NCBI GenBank assembly: GCA_963855995.1
Contig: OY979716.1
Span: forward strand, 56,594,594-56,658,593
Source of the DNA: Muricea muricata
Lineage: Eukaryota; Cnidaria; Anthozoa; Malacalcyonacea; Plexauridae
Reading direction: 5' to 3'
DNA: 64,000 bases
The position numbers were made by a program, and so were the translations under genes. The first letter of the stretch is position 1. Each line of letters starts with the position of its first letter. This document shows, one piece after another, positions 10,591 to 22,959 of this stretch. The notes beneath the pieces were generated by a model. It saw only the letters and a program-made list of their open reading frames with translations, was not told where the DNA came from and did no database searches.

Positions 10591-12046
10591 AGCATTATGA
10601 CATCTAATGAGAGTAATAGTTGTATTGCACATGTACATAAACAGTGCTGCCAACCCCCCCCCCCCCGGAATCTCAATTACTCGACTAAGCACGTGTATAA
10701 TGCGTAGCTCTTTACATGTAGGTCTCTAGGAGTGGGTCGCAAACATGAGTGTATTTCTATGACAATAAGAACGCTATTTTAACCAGCATTGGAAGATTTC
10801 AGTCTAGACTATTAGTTGTTCGTTTACAACGCGTAAAAAGGGATTTTTACCTTGGAAAGCATCAAATTAAACCGAGTTTGATATGAACTGATGAGTTATG
10901 TTCATAGTATCAACATATATAGCAGATACGACTAAAATTTTTGCCATGTTACGTCATATATTTCGTAAATTACTCTAAATGAATCGCCATAGTTTTCTCT
11001 ACATTTTGGCTGAGCTTCATGCGAAAATAATAAAGAGCAAACAAGATACACAGAAATCTTTCGCGTAATATAATGTAGCGGGCGCTTGCCGACTGCTCAT
11101 CGTTAGTGCAAACGTACACATACATCTGTATATTTAAAAACTTTGTCATATATTCGGCTATTCCTTTATCGTATATTCCTCAAAATATCACCATATGAAG
11201 CGGTGTCGTTTTCTTAATGTTTTTTTTTACTTAAAAACACTTTGTTAGGATTGACCAGTGTTTCAATACTCCTTTTATAATATCTCGTGCTGTATAGTGA
11301 AAAGATTCCACGTAAATACAAGAAGAAAGCAATACAAACAAAATTGGCGCTATTACGTATAAGCAAGGAAGTCAAAACCCCATGGTAATAAATTTTGGAC
11401 ACAATTGGGCGGAGCTTATATATGGCTAATAATTCAAAATTCAATATGGCTGTGCCTTAATTAACCTTTCCACTGCAGATTTTTGGACTAAAATGAAGAA
11501 AAAAAACTATGGATGGTGGAAAGCTTTACTCTGTTGATAAATTGCATCTCGGAAGCTGAAAGAGGGTAGTATATTTTGTTTGTTATATTTTGTTGGTATA
11601 TTATGGATATTTCAGTGTGAAAATTTGTTACCGCAGTTGCGGGATGACAGGTGCAAAATTTGAATGCAGTCGGTATATTTAATAATAGATATTAATAAAT
11701 TCAGTTTGGAAGGTTTTAAACTTTCAAAGAAAATTGGTTGGATGTATTATAGAAAATTATGAAGGTTCACAGGTTGAGGGTTGAAGGGGCGGGGCAGAAA
11801 GCGAGAAGGCCTAGCACAATTTGCAAATCTGCCCTTCTTTGCTCCATTTTTGTCCTTCGCACAAGACTGGGTTCGACTACTTACATTAATGTTTTTGACT
11901 AAACTTTTTGCATGCTACATAGCATAAACATACAATATGCAACAGCCAGCAACAAAAGAATGTACTGGCAGTTCAGGTAAGGAAACAAAATGTTTATGAA
12001 TAATACATTTCATATATGTAATTTGAGACTTTGCATGGTGAATTAT
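10591..12046. other. No gene recognised; poly(C) tract
   Basis: Nothing here resembles a gene. A run of about 13 cytosines starts near 10,652. The rest is AT-rich unique-looking sequence with short random frames on both strands. Confidence 0.5.
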
Positions 12047-12310
12047 AATATTTTATATAAGAAATTTGTGGAACACCATGTAATTAAATGGATTTTATTG
12101 AAAATATCTAAGCTTTCGGCCCATTTTTTTACCAAGCGCGCGCGCGCATTTGAACATTGTAATTAATTGACGTGTACATATATCTTGTGTGTTTTAACCG
12201 TTGTAATTTATCTCTGATGATGGCCTGAGTCAAATGGGCCGAAAGCTTAGATATTTTCCATAAAATCAATTTAATTACATGGTGTTCCACAAATTTCTTA
12301 TATAAAATAT
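12047..12310. mobile_element. Fold-back MITE, about 264 bp
   Basis: The left arm (12,047 to about 12,125) and the right arm (about 12,232-12,310) are inverted copies. Both contain GAAATTTGTGGAACACCATG and the block AAGCTTTCGGCCCA. The loop includes an alternating CG run at about 12,137. No protein is encoded. I could not define a convincing target duplication, so the superfamily is open. Confidence 0.85.
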
Positions 12311-12387
12311 AATACATTTCATGCTTTGATGCATATCAAATTACATAGTTATGCAATGCTTATCAAATTACAGTAACCCAGTGTCAC

Positions 12388-13760
12388 TTGTTGGCTTCTA
12401 TTTTGTTCAAAATTTTTATATTGGGCGAGTCGCTTTTGTTTCTAGAATTAGAAAGGTCGGTTTTTAAGGGGGCAAAGACACTGCACAGTGAGAAAGAGTT
12501 TACTCCAAGTCCAGACAGTAAACAAAATCGAAAGAAGCTGAAACATCGAGATGTTGAAGGTACTTATACGTCGATTAGAAGCTTATGTACTTTAAAATAC
12601 ATTGCTATTTCATAAAATCCATGGCAATTATTGTATATCTTTTATATAAGTAGTTAATAGCAATTGTACATTGTAGTTCGTCAATCGATTTATTACAAAA
12701 TTCAAATCATTGTGTTTGATGTTTATTGCCTTCTATACACTCTATACAGTGTCATGTACTGTTCAGTATATTCCAGTAAATAAATCTAGCATTTCTATAG
12801 CTATGCCTCGCCCATTGGCAGTGCAATAAAATTTATCAGTTTGTAAATCTTGCTCTTGTTGTTTTGATAGAACATCTTTGTGAAATGTTGCCTGATTTGT
12901 TTTTATACAAAGCTGGAGAAGAAATTAGTGTTACCAAGGACATGCGTGTTGTGGAGACTTCCTGTCCTGGTTTACATATAACAAGACCAGCGCTATCTAA
13001 GTGCATGCAAGAGGTGTTTTCTGGAGCTATTTTGTTACATAAAAGAATTGGTTCTCAAAAAGGTGATATTGACTTTCTACATGATTATGTCCTTTCTATA
13101 TGATCAACCTAACAATTAGTTCAGTGTCTCCACCAAATGCAACATTTTTTTTACTAGTTATGGAAATGACAGTACCAGACTGGTCAAGTGAAAAATCAAT
13201 AATTTCCCTGAATATATATATGTAAGTTTCCATTGTGCATTACTTTGTGGTTTTACTCTGACCAACACTATCTCATGCCAGACAATTTTTTGAGAGTGCC
13301 TCCAAGCTCAATGGGTTTGTGGGTTCATCATAACAGAAAAACTTCTACTAGTCTTATAAAATTCTATAATATGTAAAATTTGGCATAAAATTATGGCCCT
13401 TAATAATGTGCAGATCATTTTACCAAAACATTACACCAAGTACACCAACTTGTTCCAATGTTCTGATAAACCTGAAAATCAGCAGGTTGAGAATTTGATG
13501 TGTGAAAATAAATTACTTAGGGATGAGTTAGCAAAGTCAAAAGAGGCAATTGAAATTTTAAAAGCTAGCAAGACAGATGGATGCCTGTCTGAGAAGCAAT
13601 GCAAGCAACTAGAACAGGAAATGACTGTTGTTCATCAGATATACTCAATAGACCTTGGTAATTTTGCTGAGCCATGTGAAGATAACAGAAGTGCAGCACC
13701 TCTCGCAAGGTTTTCGCTGATTGGCTAAGAGCGTGATCGCAACACCGAGGACACCGAACC
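12388..13760 (+). pseudogene. Unrecognised multi-exon gene fragment with coiled coil
   Basis: Three plausible exons lie in order on the plus strand. The first (12,388 to about 12,560) encodes a basic segment, RSVFKGAKTLHSEKEFTPSP, then KQNRKKLKHRDVEG. The second begins after a TTTTGATAG acceptor near 12,870 and reads CEMLPDLFLYKAGEEISVTK, ending at 13,103. The third (13,400-13,728) has a leucine/glutamate heptad-like stretch, NLMCENKLLRDELAKSKEAI, consistent with a coiled coil. I do not recognise the family. It converges with the minus-strand SF3-like/PHD gene at 14.5-17.2 kb, so the two may be partner genes of one element, which is inference. No complete frame joins the exons. Confidence 0.35.
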
Positions 13761-14526
13761 AATAGGAATGCGTAATCTACTGGTTCCAGTCTACTTAGAA
13801 ATGTCTGTGCGCATTCGAATGCAGGGAAAATCCTTGCAAAGTCAAAGAATGATCTATTTCAAAATATGTATTTACTCTGTGGCAAAGTCGTGACCAACTG
13901 TAGGTAACTTTACATTTCACAAAGGTCACAGAGTCTTACGTCCGTGCTGAGCTGCCATAGATTCCTGAAGTTTATTCGAGATACTGTTACACACTGCTTA
14001 CGTTACACAATACGTTTGTTTGGGGTGATCGAGTAGGCTATGCAATTGTTGCTGTATTGTCGAATGAAGTTTGTCTCACTGTGGTATCATGCCGTTTTTA
14101 TGTTGTGTTATACAGCTTTCATGTTGCTCAAAAGACGTGATAATAATTATGCGTAAGTTCAATTATGTAATTTACAATTTATGTTTTTATATTTTAGAAT
14201 AGTACGTTTGATTTCGTGTAATCCAAAAGCAAATTTTACGTCTTTCTGAATGCTAATAATTACTGTTTCCTACTTAAATAACGCACACATTTTCCGACTT
14301 CCGACGTGAAAACGATCCGACGATAATGATCAATTTTGCTCGAAGTTGTCTGGTTTACAATACAATCACTAACAACTAACAACATATACTTACAACATTT
14401 TGATATATTATTATTTACTATACAGCTATATATGAAAATTCGTTGAGTGTTTGGAATCTTTGAAGTTGAATATTGAATTGTTGTCTTTAAATATAAATAT
14501 GAATTTTAGCTGTATACAGTCGACCA
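13761..14526. other. No gene recognised
   Basis: AT-rich sequence separating the two convergent gene fragments. I see no conserved motif, splice-supported frame or repeat structure in it. Confidence 0.5.
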
Positions 14527-17209
14527 TAATTTGTCTACTTTGGTAAGGTGCACAGGCATTCTCTGCAATGCCACAGTTCTTGTTGCGGTGTGGCCTTCAA
14601 GTTTTCACATTCCCTATCATAAATAGAAAGTAAAGATAATGATCAAATAAATCAATGTACAGTACAGTGAGTGCACATAAAAAATTGTGCTTTTTTTCCT
14701 TCATGGCTTCCATAGGTTCTCTTGCGACAATAACATGCACTACAGAAAAACTCTAAGTAGCTGTATGTTTTATATTAGCAGATGATGTGGCAAGAGTAAA
14801 GACCCAGCCGGAAAATTTGCTTGATTATAAATGTATATATAAACCATAAAAAACTACTATTTTGCATAACTTACCAATGGTACCAGCCATCACAAGAGTC
14901 ACACTGAACCCACTGGCCTGACCAATCTCGTTTCCTGGGACTTTTCCTTTTGCATTTGTTACATATTTCTGTGTCCATTACCTTTTGTGCGGCTAAATAA
15001 GAGTGAACTTTAAAAATGTTATAATTAATTGACAATAGAAAGTATAAGGAATTGAAACACTTGACTTAATTGTTTGAACTGGAAAGAAAAAAAAGCAATG
15101 TTGTAATTTTCAATTATCAGCATCAAAACATTTACATACTTCTTTTTGGAAGGACACCAACAGCCCCATCGGTAAATAGCCTCTTTCGTGTTAGGCCTAA
15201 AGTTAATAATTCATTTAAATTATTTCAAATGGACAAACTCACAAGGTTAAATTAACATACGTGCACTGTGATATTCAAGTGCACCAGAAACTAGCTTTAC
15301 AGTGTAACAAAAAAAAAATGCATTACCTAGTTTAGTGGGATTTGTTAACATATTTATTGGTATCTTCCAACCACTGGTATTGCTGCATTTTGCAGTTGTT
15401 CGTGCTTTTATATCGTTCATAGTGCACTCATCAGTTGAGGCAAAATAGATGGAAGTGCTTTTTGATGTTATATTTTTTTCTTTCAGCTTTAGTGATAGTT
15501 CCTGCATAAAGTAAGAAATGGCACACTGTAGTTGTAAGCAAGAAGGCAAAATGGTAAGTGTAGTTAGTTGACTTCATTTAGGGAGGACATGGACATGCAA
15601 TCAATCAGAATTAAGAATTATATCATATGATAATGAGTACAGTAACTTTTTGAATGAAAATGATCATTTCTCTGGTGTTCCTATACAAAAGAAATTGTGC
15701 AGCAGAATGGGATATTTCTAATAAGTGTTGAAAATGGCTATTTACCTTAGTTGACACCCGCGCAAACGCCACCACCACAGATGATTTCAGGCCAATTGCT
15801 GGAATGTATCTCTCATCTTTTAACACAGATACAAGTGGATTAATCCATTTTAGTGCCTGTGTAAATTAATTTGATCAATGTTGTTTTAGTTGCAAACAAT
15901 AATTCAGAAGTGTTGGGGAATTATAAGAGCGGGGATGTAGTTGAACTGCTTGTAAGGTAAGGTCTGGTCATTTTGAGGTGAGGTCTGGCCATTAACAGTT
16001 ATACTTACATTCATACTATTTTGAGATCCATTCAACTTGGAAAGTATGCTCCATTCGAGTCTTCCAATTACATCACTTTCCTCTCCTTTTTTATTCTGGC
16101 TTACAATGGTACGGATTAGGCCAGCTGTATTTGCAGCTAACCCAACTGTACTCTGAAACTATTAATAAACAAATTGTAAACAGGTATGAAACTAGAAAGT
16201 TAATTGAGGGTGTTATTCCTATACTCGTATAAATTTAACTTTTCTTATGAAATATGCTCACAATGACATGTGTTGCTAGAACACCACACATTCCTTTAAA
16301 CCATCTGATCTGGAGATGTGAGGGGAGCAAGCGTTGTAAGATATCAAAGATAACATCATGTACATCCATGTAGTGTTCATCCCAGAATGCTTTCATTTTT
16401 ATCACCCAAGCCAACAGGAATCCCTGATGAGACAGTGTTCAATAAGGTATTAGTTAAGGCCATTTCAATTTTAGTATTGGTCCTGAGAAATTAAGTGACG
16501 TAAAGTCTGATTAGTTTCTACTAGACTTTTTCCAATCATACTTGTTAAATGTCAGCATACCGTGTGTTGGCGAGCCAGTGATTTGATCCCAGTTTTTAAC
16601 GTTCTGTCGTCCATGGAAAACTCTCCTTTTCCATAGAAAAATGTCAGAACCCGGCCTTCTGCTCTGTAATGAAGTATTATAAAGTATGTTTAAGACCTTT
16701 TAATGCCAGAAACCTTACATTTTGTGTTTTAAACCATATTTTATTCGTTTCTTTGTTTATAAGTGGTTGTGATGGAGATGCCATGCATCGACTCGTAGTT
16801 ATGCTCGTTTGCTTTTTACCCTTTTCGACCATTATGCTCATGTATTTATTTATTAGTTTATATTATGGTTCCAATAAAGTTGTTAAACTAAGACTTTTCA
16901 TGAATGAACAGCATATATTATGATTATATTATGTACTAATATGGTAATCTTTTATAGTGGGTAATGTATCAATTCAAAAACCTTTGGGTTACATCTGTGT
17001 TCGATGTCAGTAAAATGCTTCCCTGTGGTGTTACAAGGCCAGCTGATTTTGATCCCATCAGTAATCCACTTTGGTATTGTAACAAAAATTCCTCCAGATT
17101 GGATGAAATTATTGGATCATCTATCATCACAATAAGGTTTGTCTTTGACAAAATTTCTCTTAAAGCAGCTCTAGGCAAAGCAAAACTTGGCGATTTAATA
17201 TCAATGTAG
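14527..17209 (-). pseudogene. SF3-helicase-like ATPase fragment with C-terminal PHD finger
   Basis: Seven or so short minus-strand exons can be read. The first (17,209-16,969) has TNLIVMIDDP (hydrophobic run plus Asp-Asp, Walker B-like) and, about 45 residues on, SILLTSN, which fits motif C (sensor 1) of superfamily 3 helicases. Next come RAEGRVLTFFYGKGEF (about 16,660), FLLAWVIKMKAFWDEHYMDV (about 16,430), LEWSILSKLNGSQNS (about 16,040), IPAIGLKSSVVVAFARVS (about 15,800) and STSIYFASTDECTMNDIKAR (about 15,430). The last two exons encode a PHD finger split by an intron: ICNKCK and WVQCDSCDGWYHW (about 14,955-14,880), then ECENLKATPQQELWHCREC (about 14,615-14,555), stop near 14,527. The Walker A region is not seen, so the N-terminal part is missing or lies upstream, perhaps beyond the TTAA element at 17.5-23.6 kb. 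PHD fingers read histone tails, so the protein may tether to chromatin (inference). Confidence 0.5.
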
Positions 17210-17460
17210 TTAGCGTTGCTTATGTATTTTATGTACTATTTAAAACACAAACTGCAGTGTTTTATCTTGTGTGTAAAAATAGAGGCTACAGTCGAGTGTT
17301 TTAGATGCTAAAAGCATGGGCTGCGAGTGTTTTAAATGTCTTCAAAAACGAGCAATCTTATGAAATAATTGGCAAAGAAATTTTGAAAGTCTAAGGTGAA
17401 AAAATACAAGTTGAAGTTTAAAGAGTTCTTTATCACATTGTAAAGACACTGATTAATTAA

Positions 17461-18080
17461 GAGGCTGTCTCTGCAAAAACGGACTAATCAAAATCTCATT
17501 AGTAATAGATTTTGCCTGAATTTTCTGAGAAGGTACAAAAATGTGTTTAGGTAAAGGATTTCTGATCGGTTTTGCAAATTTCTTATCTCTTCATGAGATT
17601 TTATTTTGTATACTATCAACCACCGAGCACGTCCAAATGTCGGCGATTTTTCGTACGCAAGTTGTTTAATTTCGGCAATCAAATACTTACACTTAGAAAA
17701 AGACCAAAAACAAATTTCTACTCAAATCTTAAGTACTTACGTATCCTCTATAAAATAATAATTGAAAGAATGAAAATCCATCTAAATCTTGCAGGTTGGG
17801 CAAATCTTAAATTTGCCTATTTCGAAGAATAACAGAAACCACCAAAACTACAGTCAAGACGACTTCGGATTACGCTAAAATGAGGCTCGTAAAAATAATG
17901 CCATCTATACTGGGTAAAGTTTAAGTCATGATTTAATGAGATCAAGCAAAAAATGTTTTGGTCTAACGTGCCTACAAGTATATTTGGCTCTCAAATAATT
18001 GTAAATCTGAGTTTGTGGCGTAATCTGCTTCACAAACACGGGTCGCTCAGGTGGTTAAAAAACTGCAAAATCGTACCTTA
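17461..18080 (+). repeat. Left terminal inverted repeat of the TTAA transposon
   Basis: Inverted copy of about 22,960-23,594. Similarity is strong at the outer 120 bp and persists with indels inward to AAATCGTACCTTAT near 18,085. Short frames in it, on both strands, are not coding. Confidence 0.85.
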
Positions 18081-18602
18081 TAATCTTGAATTTTTACAAG
18101 TCCATTTTTCCCAATCCCAACCAGCGAACACGTGTTGTAAGGAGGAAAACAACTGAATAGAAATACGCCGTTAACTCGCGGTAATTTTCTTCTTAAATGT
18201 TATAAATAATGTCCTTCGCGTGACGGATTACCATGCATTTTTGAATCTTTTTCTCCGGTGGGCAAAATGCTTTTTCAACACAGTTAAAGTGCTGTTCATG
18301 CACTCTTATTTTAACGAACAGTGAGTAAGAAGTTGAAAACGATTTTATATATATATTCTCCCCGTTTGTTGTTGACGTTTCTCGTAATACTTCATGTAAC
18401 TGTTACTGAAAGATGTCAACCCGTAACATGCACAGCTAATTGTACAGTTACTGTATTGGGGTTAAAAATCAACTTGTGTTAAGATAGTAAAAAAATAGTC
18501 TTTCCTGAATTGTCTTTAAGTTTATTCAATCCTTACCCATTAAATGACGCAATGTTAAAATCGTACACAACTTAACAATGTTACCAATTTGTTGACGACA
18601 TG

Positions 18603-21600
18603 TTACCGACAGGAACATTGGTCAAGCATTTCCTTGAGTTTGGTGACCAGCATTCCTTTGTTGTCTCTGGACTTGAAGGTAATATCAAATGTACTGCAAA
18701 TTTCCTTTAGCATGATAATCTTAAATACATTCAGACGGTTTTGCTTATTGAGTTCACACAATTCGAAAGTGTCATAAATTACTGGATGTGTTATCCCGAT
18801 CTGGCTTTCAACAGCTTCTAGTAACGAGCATCTTTCCTGCTCTTCCTCCAAACTCTCCAACTCTTCCATCCACTGATTTCCAGAAGGGATTGACTACCTC
18901 ACGGGCGTTCTTTGTGGGTGATGTCAATATTTTTGGCATGCGGTTGCTCATACAAATTCGTTATTTCTTCGTAAATAATCGTAAGACTATTCTCACTCAC
19001 TGGGACTCTATCTACTTCACCAAATTTTGCTAAAGAGGGAGCGCGTAGCGCGACAATCATTACTCGCCCTTCGGGCTCGCGCTTTTGCTAGATTTGGTGA
19101 AGTAGATAGAGTCCCAGTGACTGAGAATAGTCTTACGATTATTTACGAAGGAATAACGAATTTGTATGAGCAACCGCATGCCAAAAATATTGACGTCACC
19201 CACAAAGAACGCCCGTGAGGTAGTCAATCCCTTTCCAGAAATGTCGTCAATTTCAGAAAGACTAGCTAGGTCATCTTTGGAATCATTTGTTGCAACAATC
19301 TTTCTGCGTGCTGCCGCTAATCTTGAAAAAAAGCTTTTCACATGATTCTTTGTAAGCCATTGATCTCTCTGAAATAGCCGATTCCCGTTTTCATTTCGTG
19401 CGTTTCGCATATCCAGTGCAACTTGTTGTGAATCAGCCTTCTCGCCAGTCCTTTCCCCGAGGTCAAACTTCGCTTTCAGGTACATCCTTACGCAGTCTGG
19501 AAACCGAGATTTGGAAGCTGGCACATTAAGAGCCCAACCCATGGGCAGAGCTGAATGACAGCCGCTTTCGCCTTCAGAATGTATAGTGTTACCTGCTAAA
19601 ATTGGCTGTGTATTGCTTTTATGAACAGTAACGTTGCCAAACTGAGCTGGTCATAAATGCTTTGATTCGGATGAACGAGTTCATGGACTCCCAATTCCAT
19701 GTGGACATCTAAATCTTCTATTGAGTCAAACTCTTTGGAACATCCGGGTTCTGAGCACTCATAAATTTGAACTTCGGTGTCAGATCTCGAGTCTGAAGTT
19801 TTGTCTTGCTTGGTTTTAAAGCTTCTGCCACTCACTTCTGGAAAAAATGCTGATCTTCCTCAACTTTCAAATTGGTTGGTCCCTGGTGCTGCAAAAAGAT
19901 CTCAGAATAAGGAATGAATTTTCCACTACCAACAGAAAATGCTTTCCACATCCGAATTCCTTCGTCTTTGTGCTGAAAGTTATGAAAACTGCTGAACCCT
20001 TTCAATTTCTTGATTTTCAAGGTTTTGTTTTCTGTACTGACGGAGTTAACAGATGATGTTGTTCCCTTGACAGGTCATCGCTGTAAAGCTTCGCATATCT
20101 TTCGCTCGAATGACATCATGTCCTTCGTTGCAGAAGCGTCTTATCGACTCTTTCATCGGGCATAGGATTCGATCACACACATCTTTACCATACTGTGGCT
20201 CGGAGAAATCGTACTTTTCAAATTTGATACCATCTCTCTTACCAATATCTTGAACGGCGGCTATCAGCTCGCTATTGTGATAGCATCCCGCTTCATCGGA
20301 CCTTAGAAATGCTTTTTCAACTGCCGGTTGATCACGTTTCAGTGTCTTAAACAAGTCTTCGAGAATAGAAACGACGGTATACCAGTCCTGGGTGCAGCTA
20401 TCAAAGTGATGTACATACGACTTAATAGTATATGTTGCGCTCTTATCTCGATATATAACACTACTCACATACCAACTTAAGCCACGCTTACCGAACCAAT
20501 TGGATTGTTTCTCTCTGTAACGCATCTGCAAAAACTTCATTGCCCAGTCAATAACGACAAGTATAGAACTATCATCCAAAGTCTCCAGCACTGCTTGTTT
20601 TCCACATTCCTGATTCTCAGATGGCAAAATATGAGCATTCCATGCTAGAATAGCGTTAATTCTTAGCAAGTCCAAAATCATGCAAGATATATTCTTTCTG
20701 ATCATTCCCATAAATGTCAATCAAAACTTGAGTGAGTCTTTGGCACTGATCACACACAACGGTGTGCTGATGGTTGCACAGCTCCTGAAGTTCTTTATTT
20801 TCCGAATCGCTAAGCGCATACTTTCGGCAATGGTCAGGACATGGGCTTCCAGTCTCCTTACAATGCACCCTAAAATCGGTTTTGAGATACTTTTTGCTTG
20901 CTCGCAGTGATTTCCTCGTCTCTTCATACCAGCTTATCTTCTCATTAGACGCTTGCTGTAAACTATTTAGAATGTTTTCAATGGAATCGAATGCACTTGA
21001 GCCATCCGCTGCAGTATTATCTAGCCCATGCAAAGATTTTCGCTGCGAGGCTTCTCTCACATCTAGTATTCTGAACAGCGTAGCACGACTTAACGGCGAA
21101 AATTCTGTCTCTCTACAATGCTTTTGGTACTCCGAAATTAATGTAGACTTTGTAACCGTTCTGATGACGTTTGGCATGGTTATTCGTTGTCCACTTTCAA
21201 GTTTAAGGACCCGTGTTCCATGGGACACATCTTGATAGAAATACGGTCGATTGGAAAATTCGATAAAGTGATCAACCTTTGCTTTGTTCAAATAGATTCT
21301 GTGTTTTTTAGTCGTCTCGACGGGTGTTCCTGGGCCAAACGTTTTAGCGTGGGCTCTTGCTTTTTTCATTTGTCTTTCACTAAGCTTTTCGAACGAGGAA
21401 TGCATTTCTATTAACTTGCTTGCCGGGTATTCGTACGCATACAGACTCAGTATTTGTGTTTTGATCTTTTTAGAAGTCGTATTCCTGTATGCTGCAGTTA
21501 AGAAATCTAGGTTACAATCCCTTTCATGTTCTTGAACAGCATGAAACAAATTTTGACCATCGCTCGGACAGATAACATTACAAATAACTTGACAAGCTTC

Positions 21601-22660
21601 GGTGGCTTTCTCAGTGTACATTTTCTTCTCTTCTTTGGATGCATCACTCCAGCTAGTTTTCATTCTGGTTTGCAAGGTTTCAATTTCCTTTTCGTTCGTA
21701 CGCGACAACAGTTCCATCATTACCTTGTTGAAAGTTTCTAGAACCTCGTCTGTCTCATTCCTGGTTTCCTCGAGCAAAACGTCTTCCTGTGAGCTGCCAC
21801 TACCTGGACCACCCCACTGACCTGGTGTCCAGTTCGCGTCTTTATTGTAACTGGAAGGACGAGGTGTGTCACAAAGCGAGGTAAACGAAGTAACCCTTAA
21901 TGAAAAATGAAAATAGTGTTGTGTGGTGTAATTATGACTGCATGTAAATAGTGAACTATCTAATATATATTCCATGATATATCTATAAAGAGACGTTATA
22001 AAAGGGCTTCCAGGAACACCCATTCTCCTTTCAGTGTTCGTAATGTCCAAAATTTTGTACCTGTTTTTTGATACTACCCCTTCTGGCCCGACCATCCCTA
22101 TCCATTTGTCCATCAACGCATTTCTTGTGCGATTTCCGGCAATCAGAACATATAGCTGCAAGTATATTTAAAATCTATAGTTTAATAAGATTGATAGTTT
22201 AGTAGGATGGGAAAGAGAGAAACAATTGTTTGAGAACAATGAGAAGATATGATTACTTACATGATCCAACTGGTATAGTTGATCCATAGAGAGTATAGAT
22301 ATCTTTCGCCATTTGCAATGTGACTACATCTGTACCTTTCAATGTCTTGCTTTTACCTTTGTGCATTGGGTACTGGCACGTTACTTTAGAAGGCCGCCAA
22401 AATTTACCATATTTGTGTCGGTGGTAAGGACACAGGACAAACTGCTCTTTTTCCTGCTGGGAAACATCAAACATTCCAACCCTTGCGAGGATCAAGTCAC
22501 ATTCGTTTAGATTCGATTTTGAAAGGCGAAAAGTTGCCAGGTGTCGTGAGATGTCGTCATTGCAGTCGCATAACAGTACAACCCTCTTTACATCCCTGGA
22601 AGGGTCACACGAATTTGAATCTATCTCTTTAACAAAACACTGGGAAGCCGCCATTTTCAT
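18603..22660 (-). pseudogene. Large transposase-like protein with DDE-like core, C2H2 finger and SAP-like end
   Basis: Minus-strand gene of the TTAA transposon. Exon 1 (22,660 to about 22,255) starts MKMAASQCFVKEIDSN and has paired Cys/His (VLLCDCNDD, VLCPYHRHKYGKFW). After an intron comes a zinc-like block, CSDCRKSHKKCVDG, near 22,150. A second short intron near 21,900 leads into the long exon with GQWGGPGSGSSQEDV, helical linkers, and a Cys/His cluster (CPDHCRKYALSD, CNHQHTVVCDQC). The putative catalytic core follows: ILVVIDWAMKF, FGKRGLSWYV, LRSDEAGCYHNSEL and DFSEPQYGKDVCDRILCPMK, which I read as a D-D-E/D-type RNase H fold. Then come KFIPYSEIFL, a C2H2 finger (YECSEPGCSKEFDSIEDLDV followed by His), MGWALNVPASKSRF, WLTKNHVKSFFSRLAAARR, and a SAP-like end (IIMLKEICSTFDI, LVTKLKEML). 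Frameshifts near 20,690, 20,075, 19,835 and 19,630, plus a MITE in the last exon, disable it. I have no family name for it. Confidence 0.65.
18886..19231. mobile_element. 346-bp hairpin MITE with 9-bp target duplication (Mutator-like)
   Basis: The ends are GGGATTGACTACCTCACGGG and its inverse, ending GTCAATCCC. The arms are about 155 bp and almost identical, separated by a GC-rich loop with its own small palindrome (GAGCGCGTAGCGCGAC). The flanks TTTCCAGAA at 18,877-18,885 and 19,232-19,240 are a perfect 9-bp duplication, typical of Mutator-like elements. It lies in the final coding exon of the TTAA-transposon gene. Removing the element and one duplication copy rejoins the coding frame across ISGNQWMEE. 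Confidence 0.9.
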
Positions 22661-22959
22661 AATAATGTGATTTTCTTGGTTTACTCAAAAAGAGTCTTCA
22701 ATATCTAGTGATCACGTTTATTCAATTTGTTGTTACCAGTTGGTTCAATTAGCTTTCAGGTATATATTCACTGATTTATGCACACATCGATTATTTTTGG
22801 TATATTTTATTGAGAGTTACATGAAGTATGAAACGAAATAAAAACAATCGACATTCCACAACGACAAATACGTATGTTTTACGTATCTTCTTGTTGTTGT
22901 TTGGTAAGTTTTGAATAGAGCAAATGGTTTTGTAGAAAATTTAAGAAGTTGTGAGTGAA

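Noticed and set aside
17572-18156. Plus-strand frames in the left TIR of the TTAA transposon
   Set aside because: No counterpart frame is kept in the right repeat and no motif is visible.
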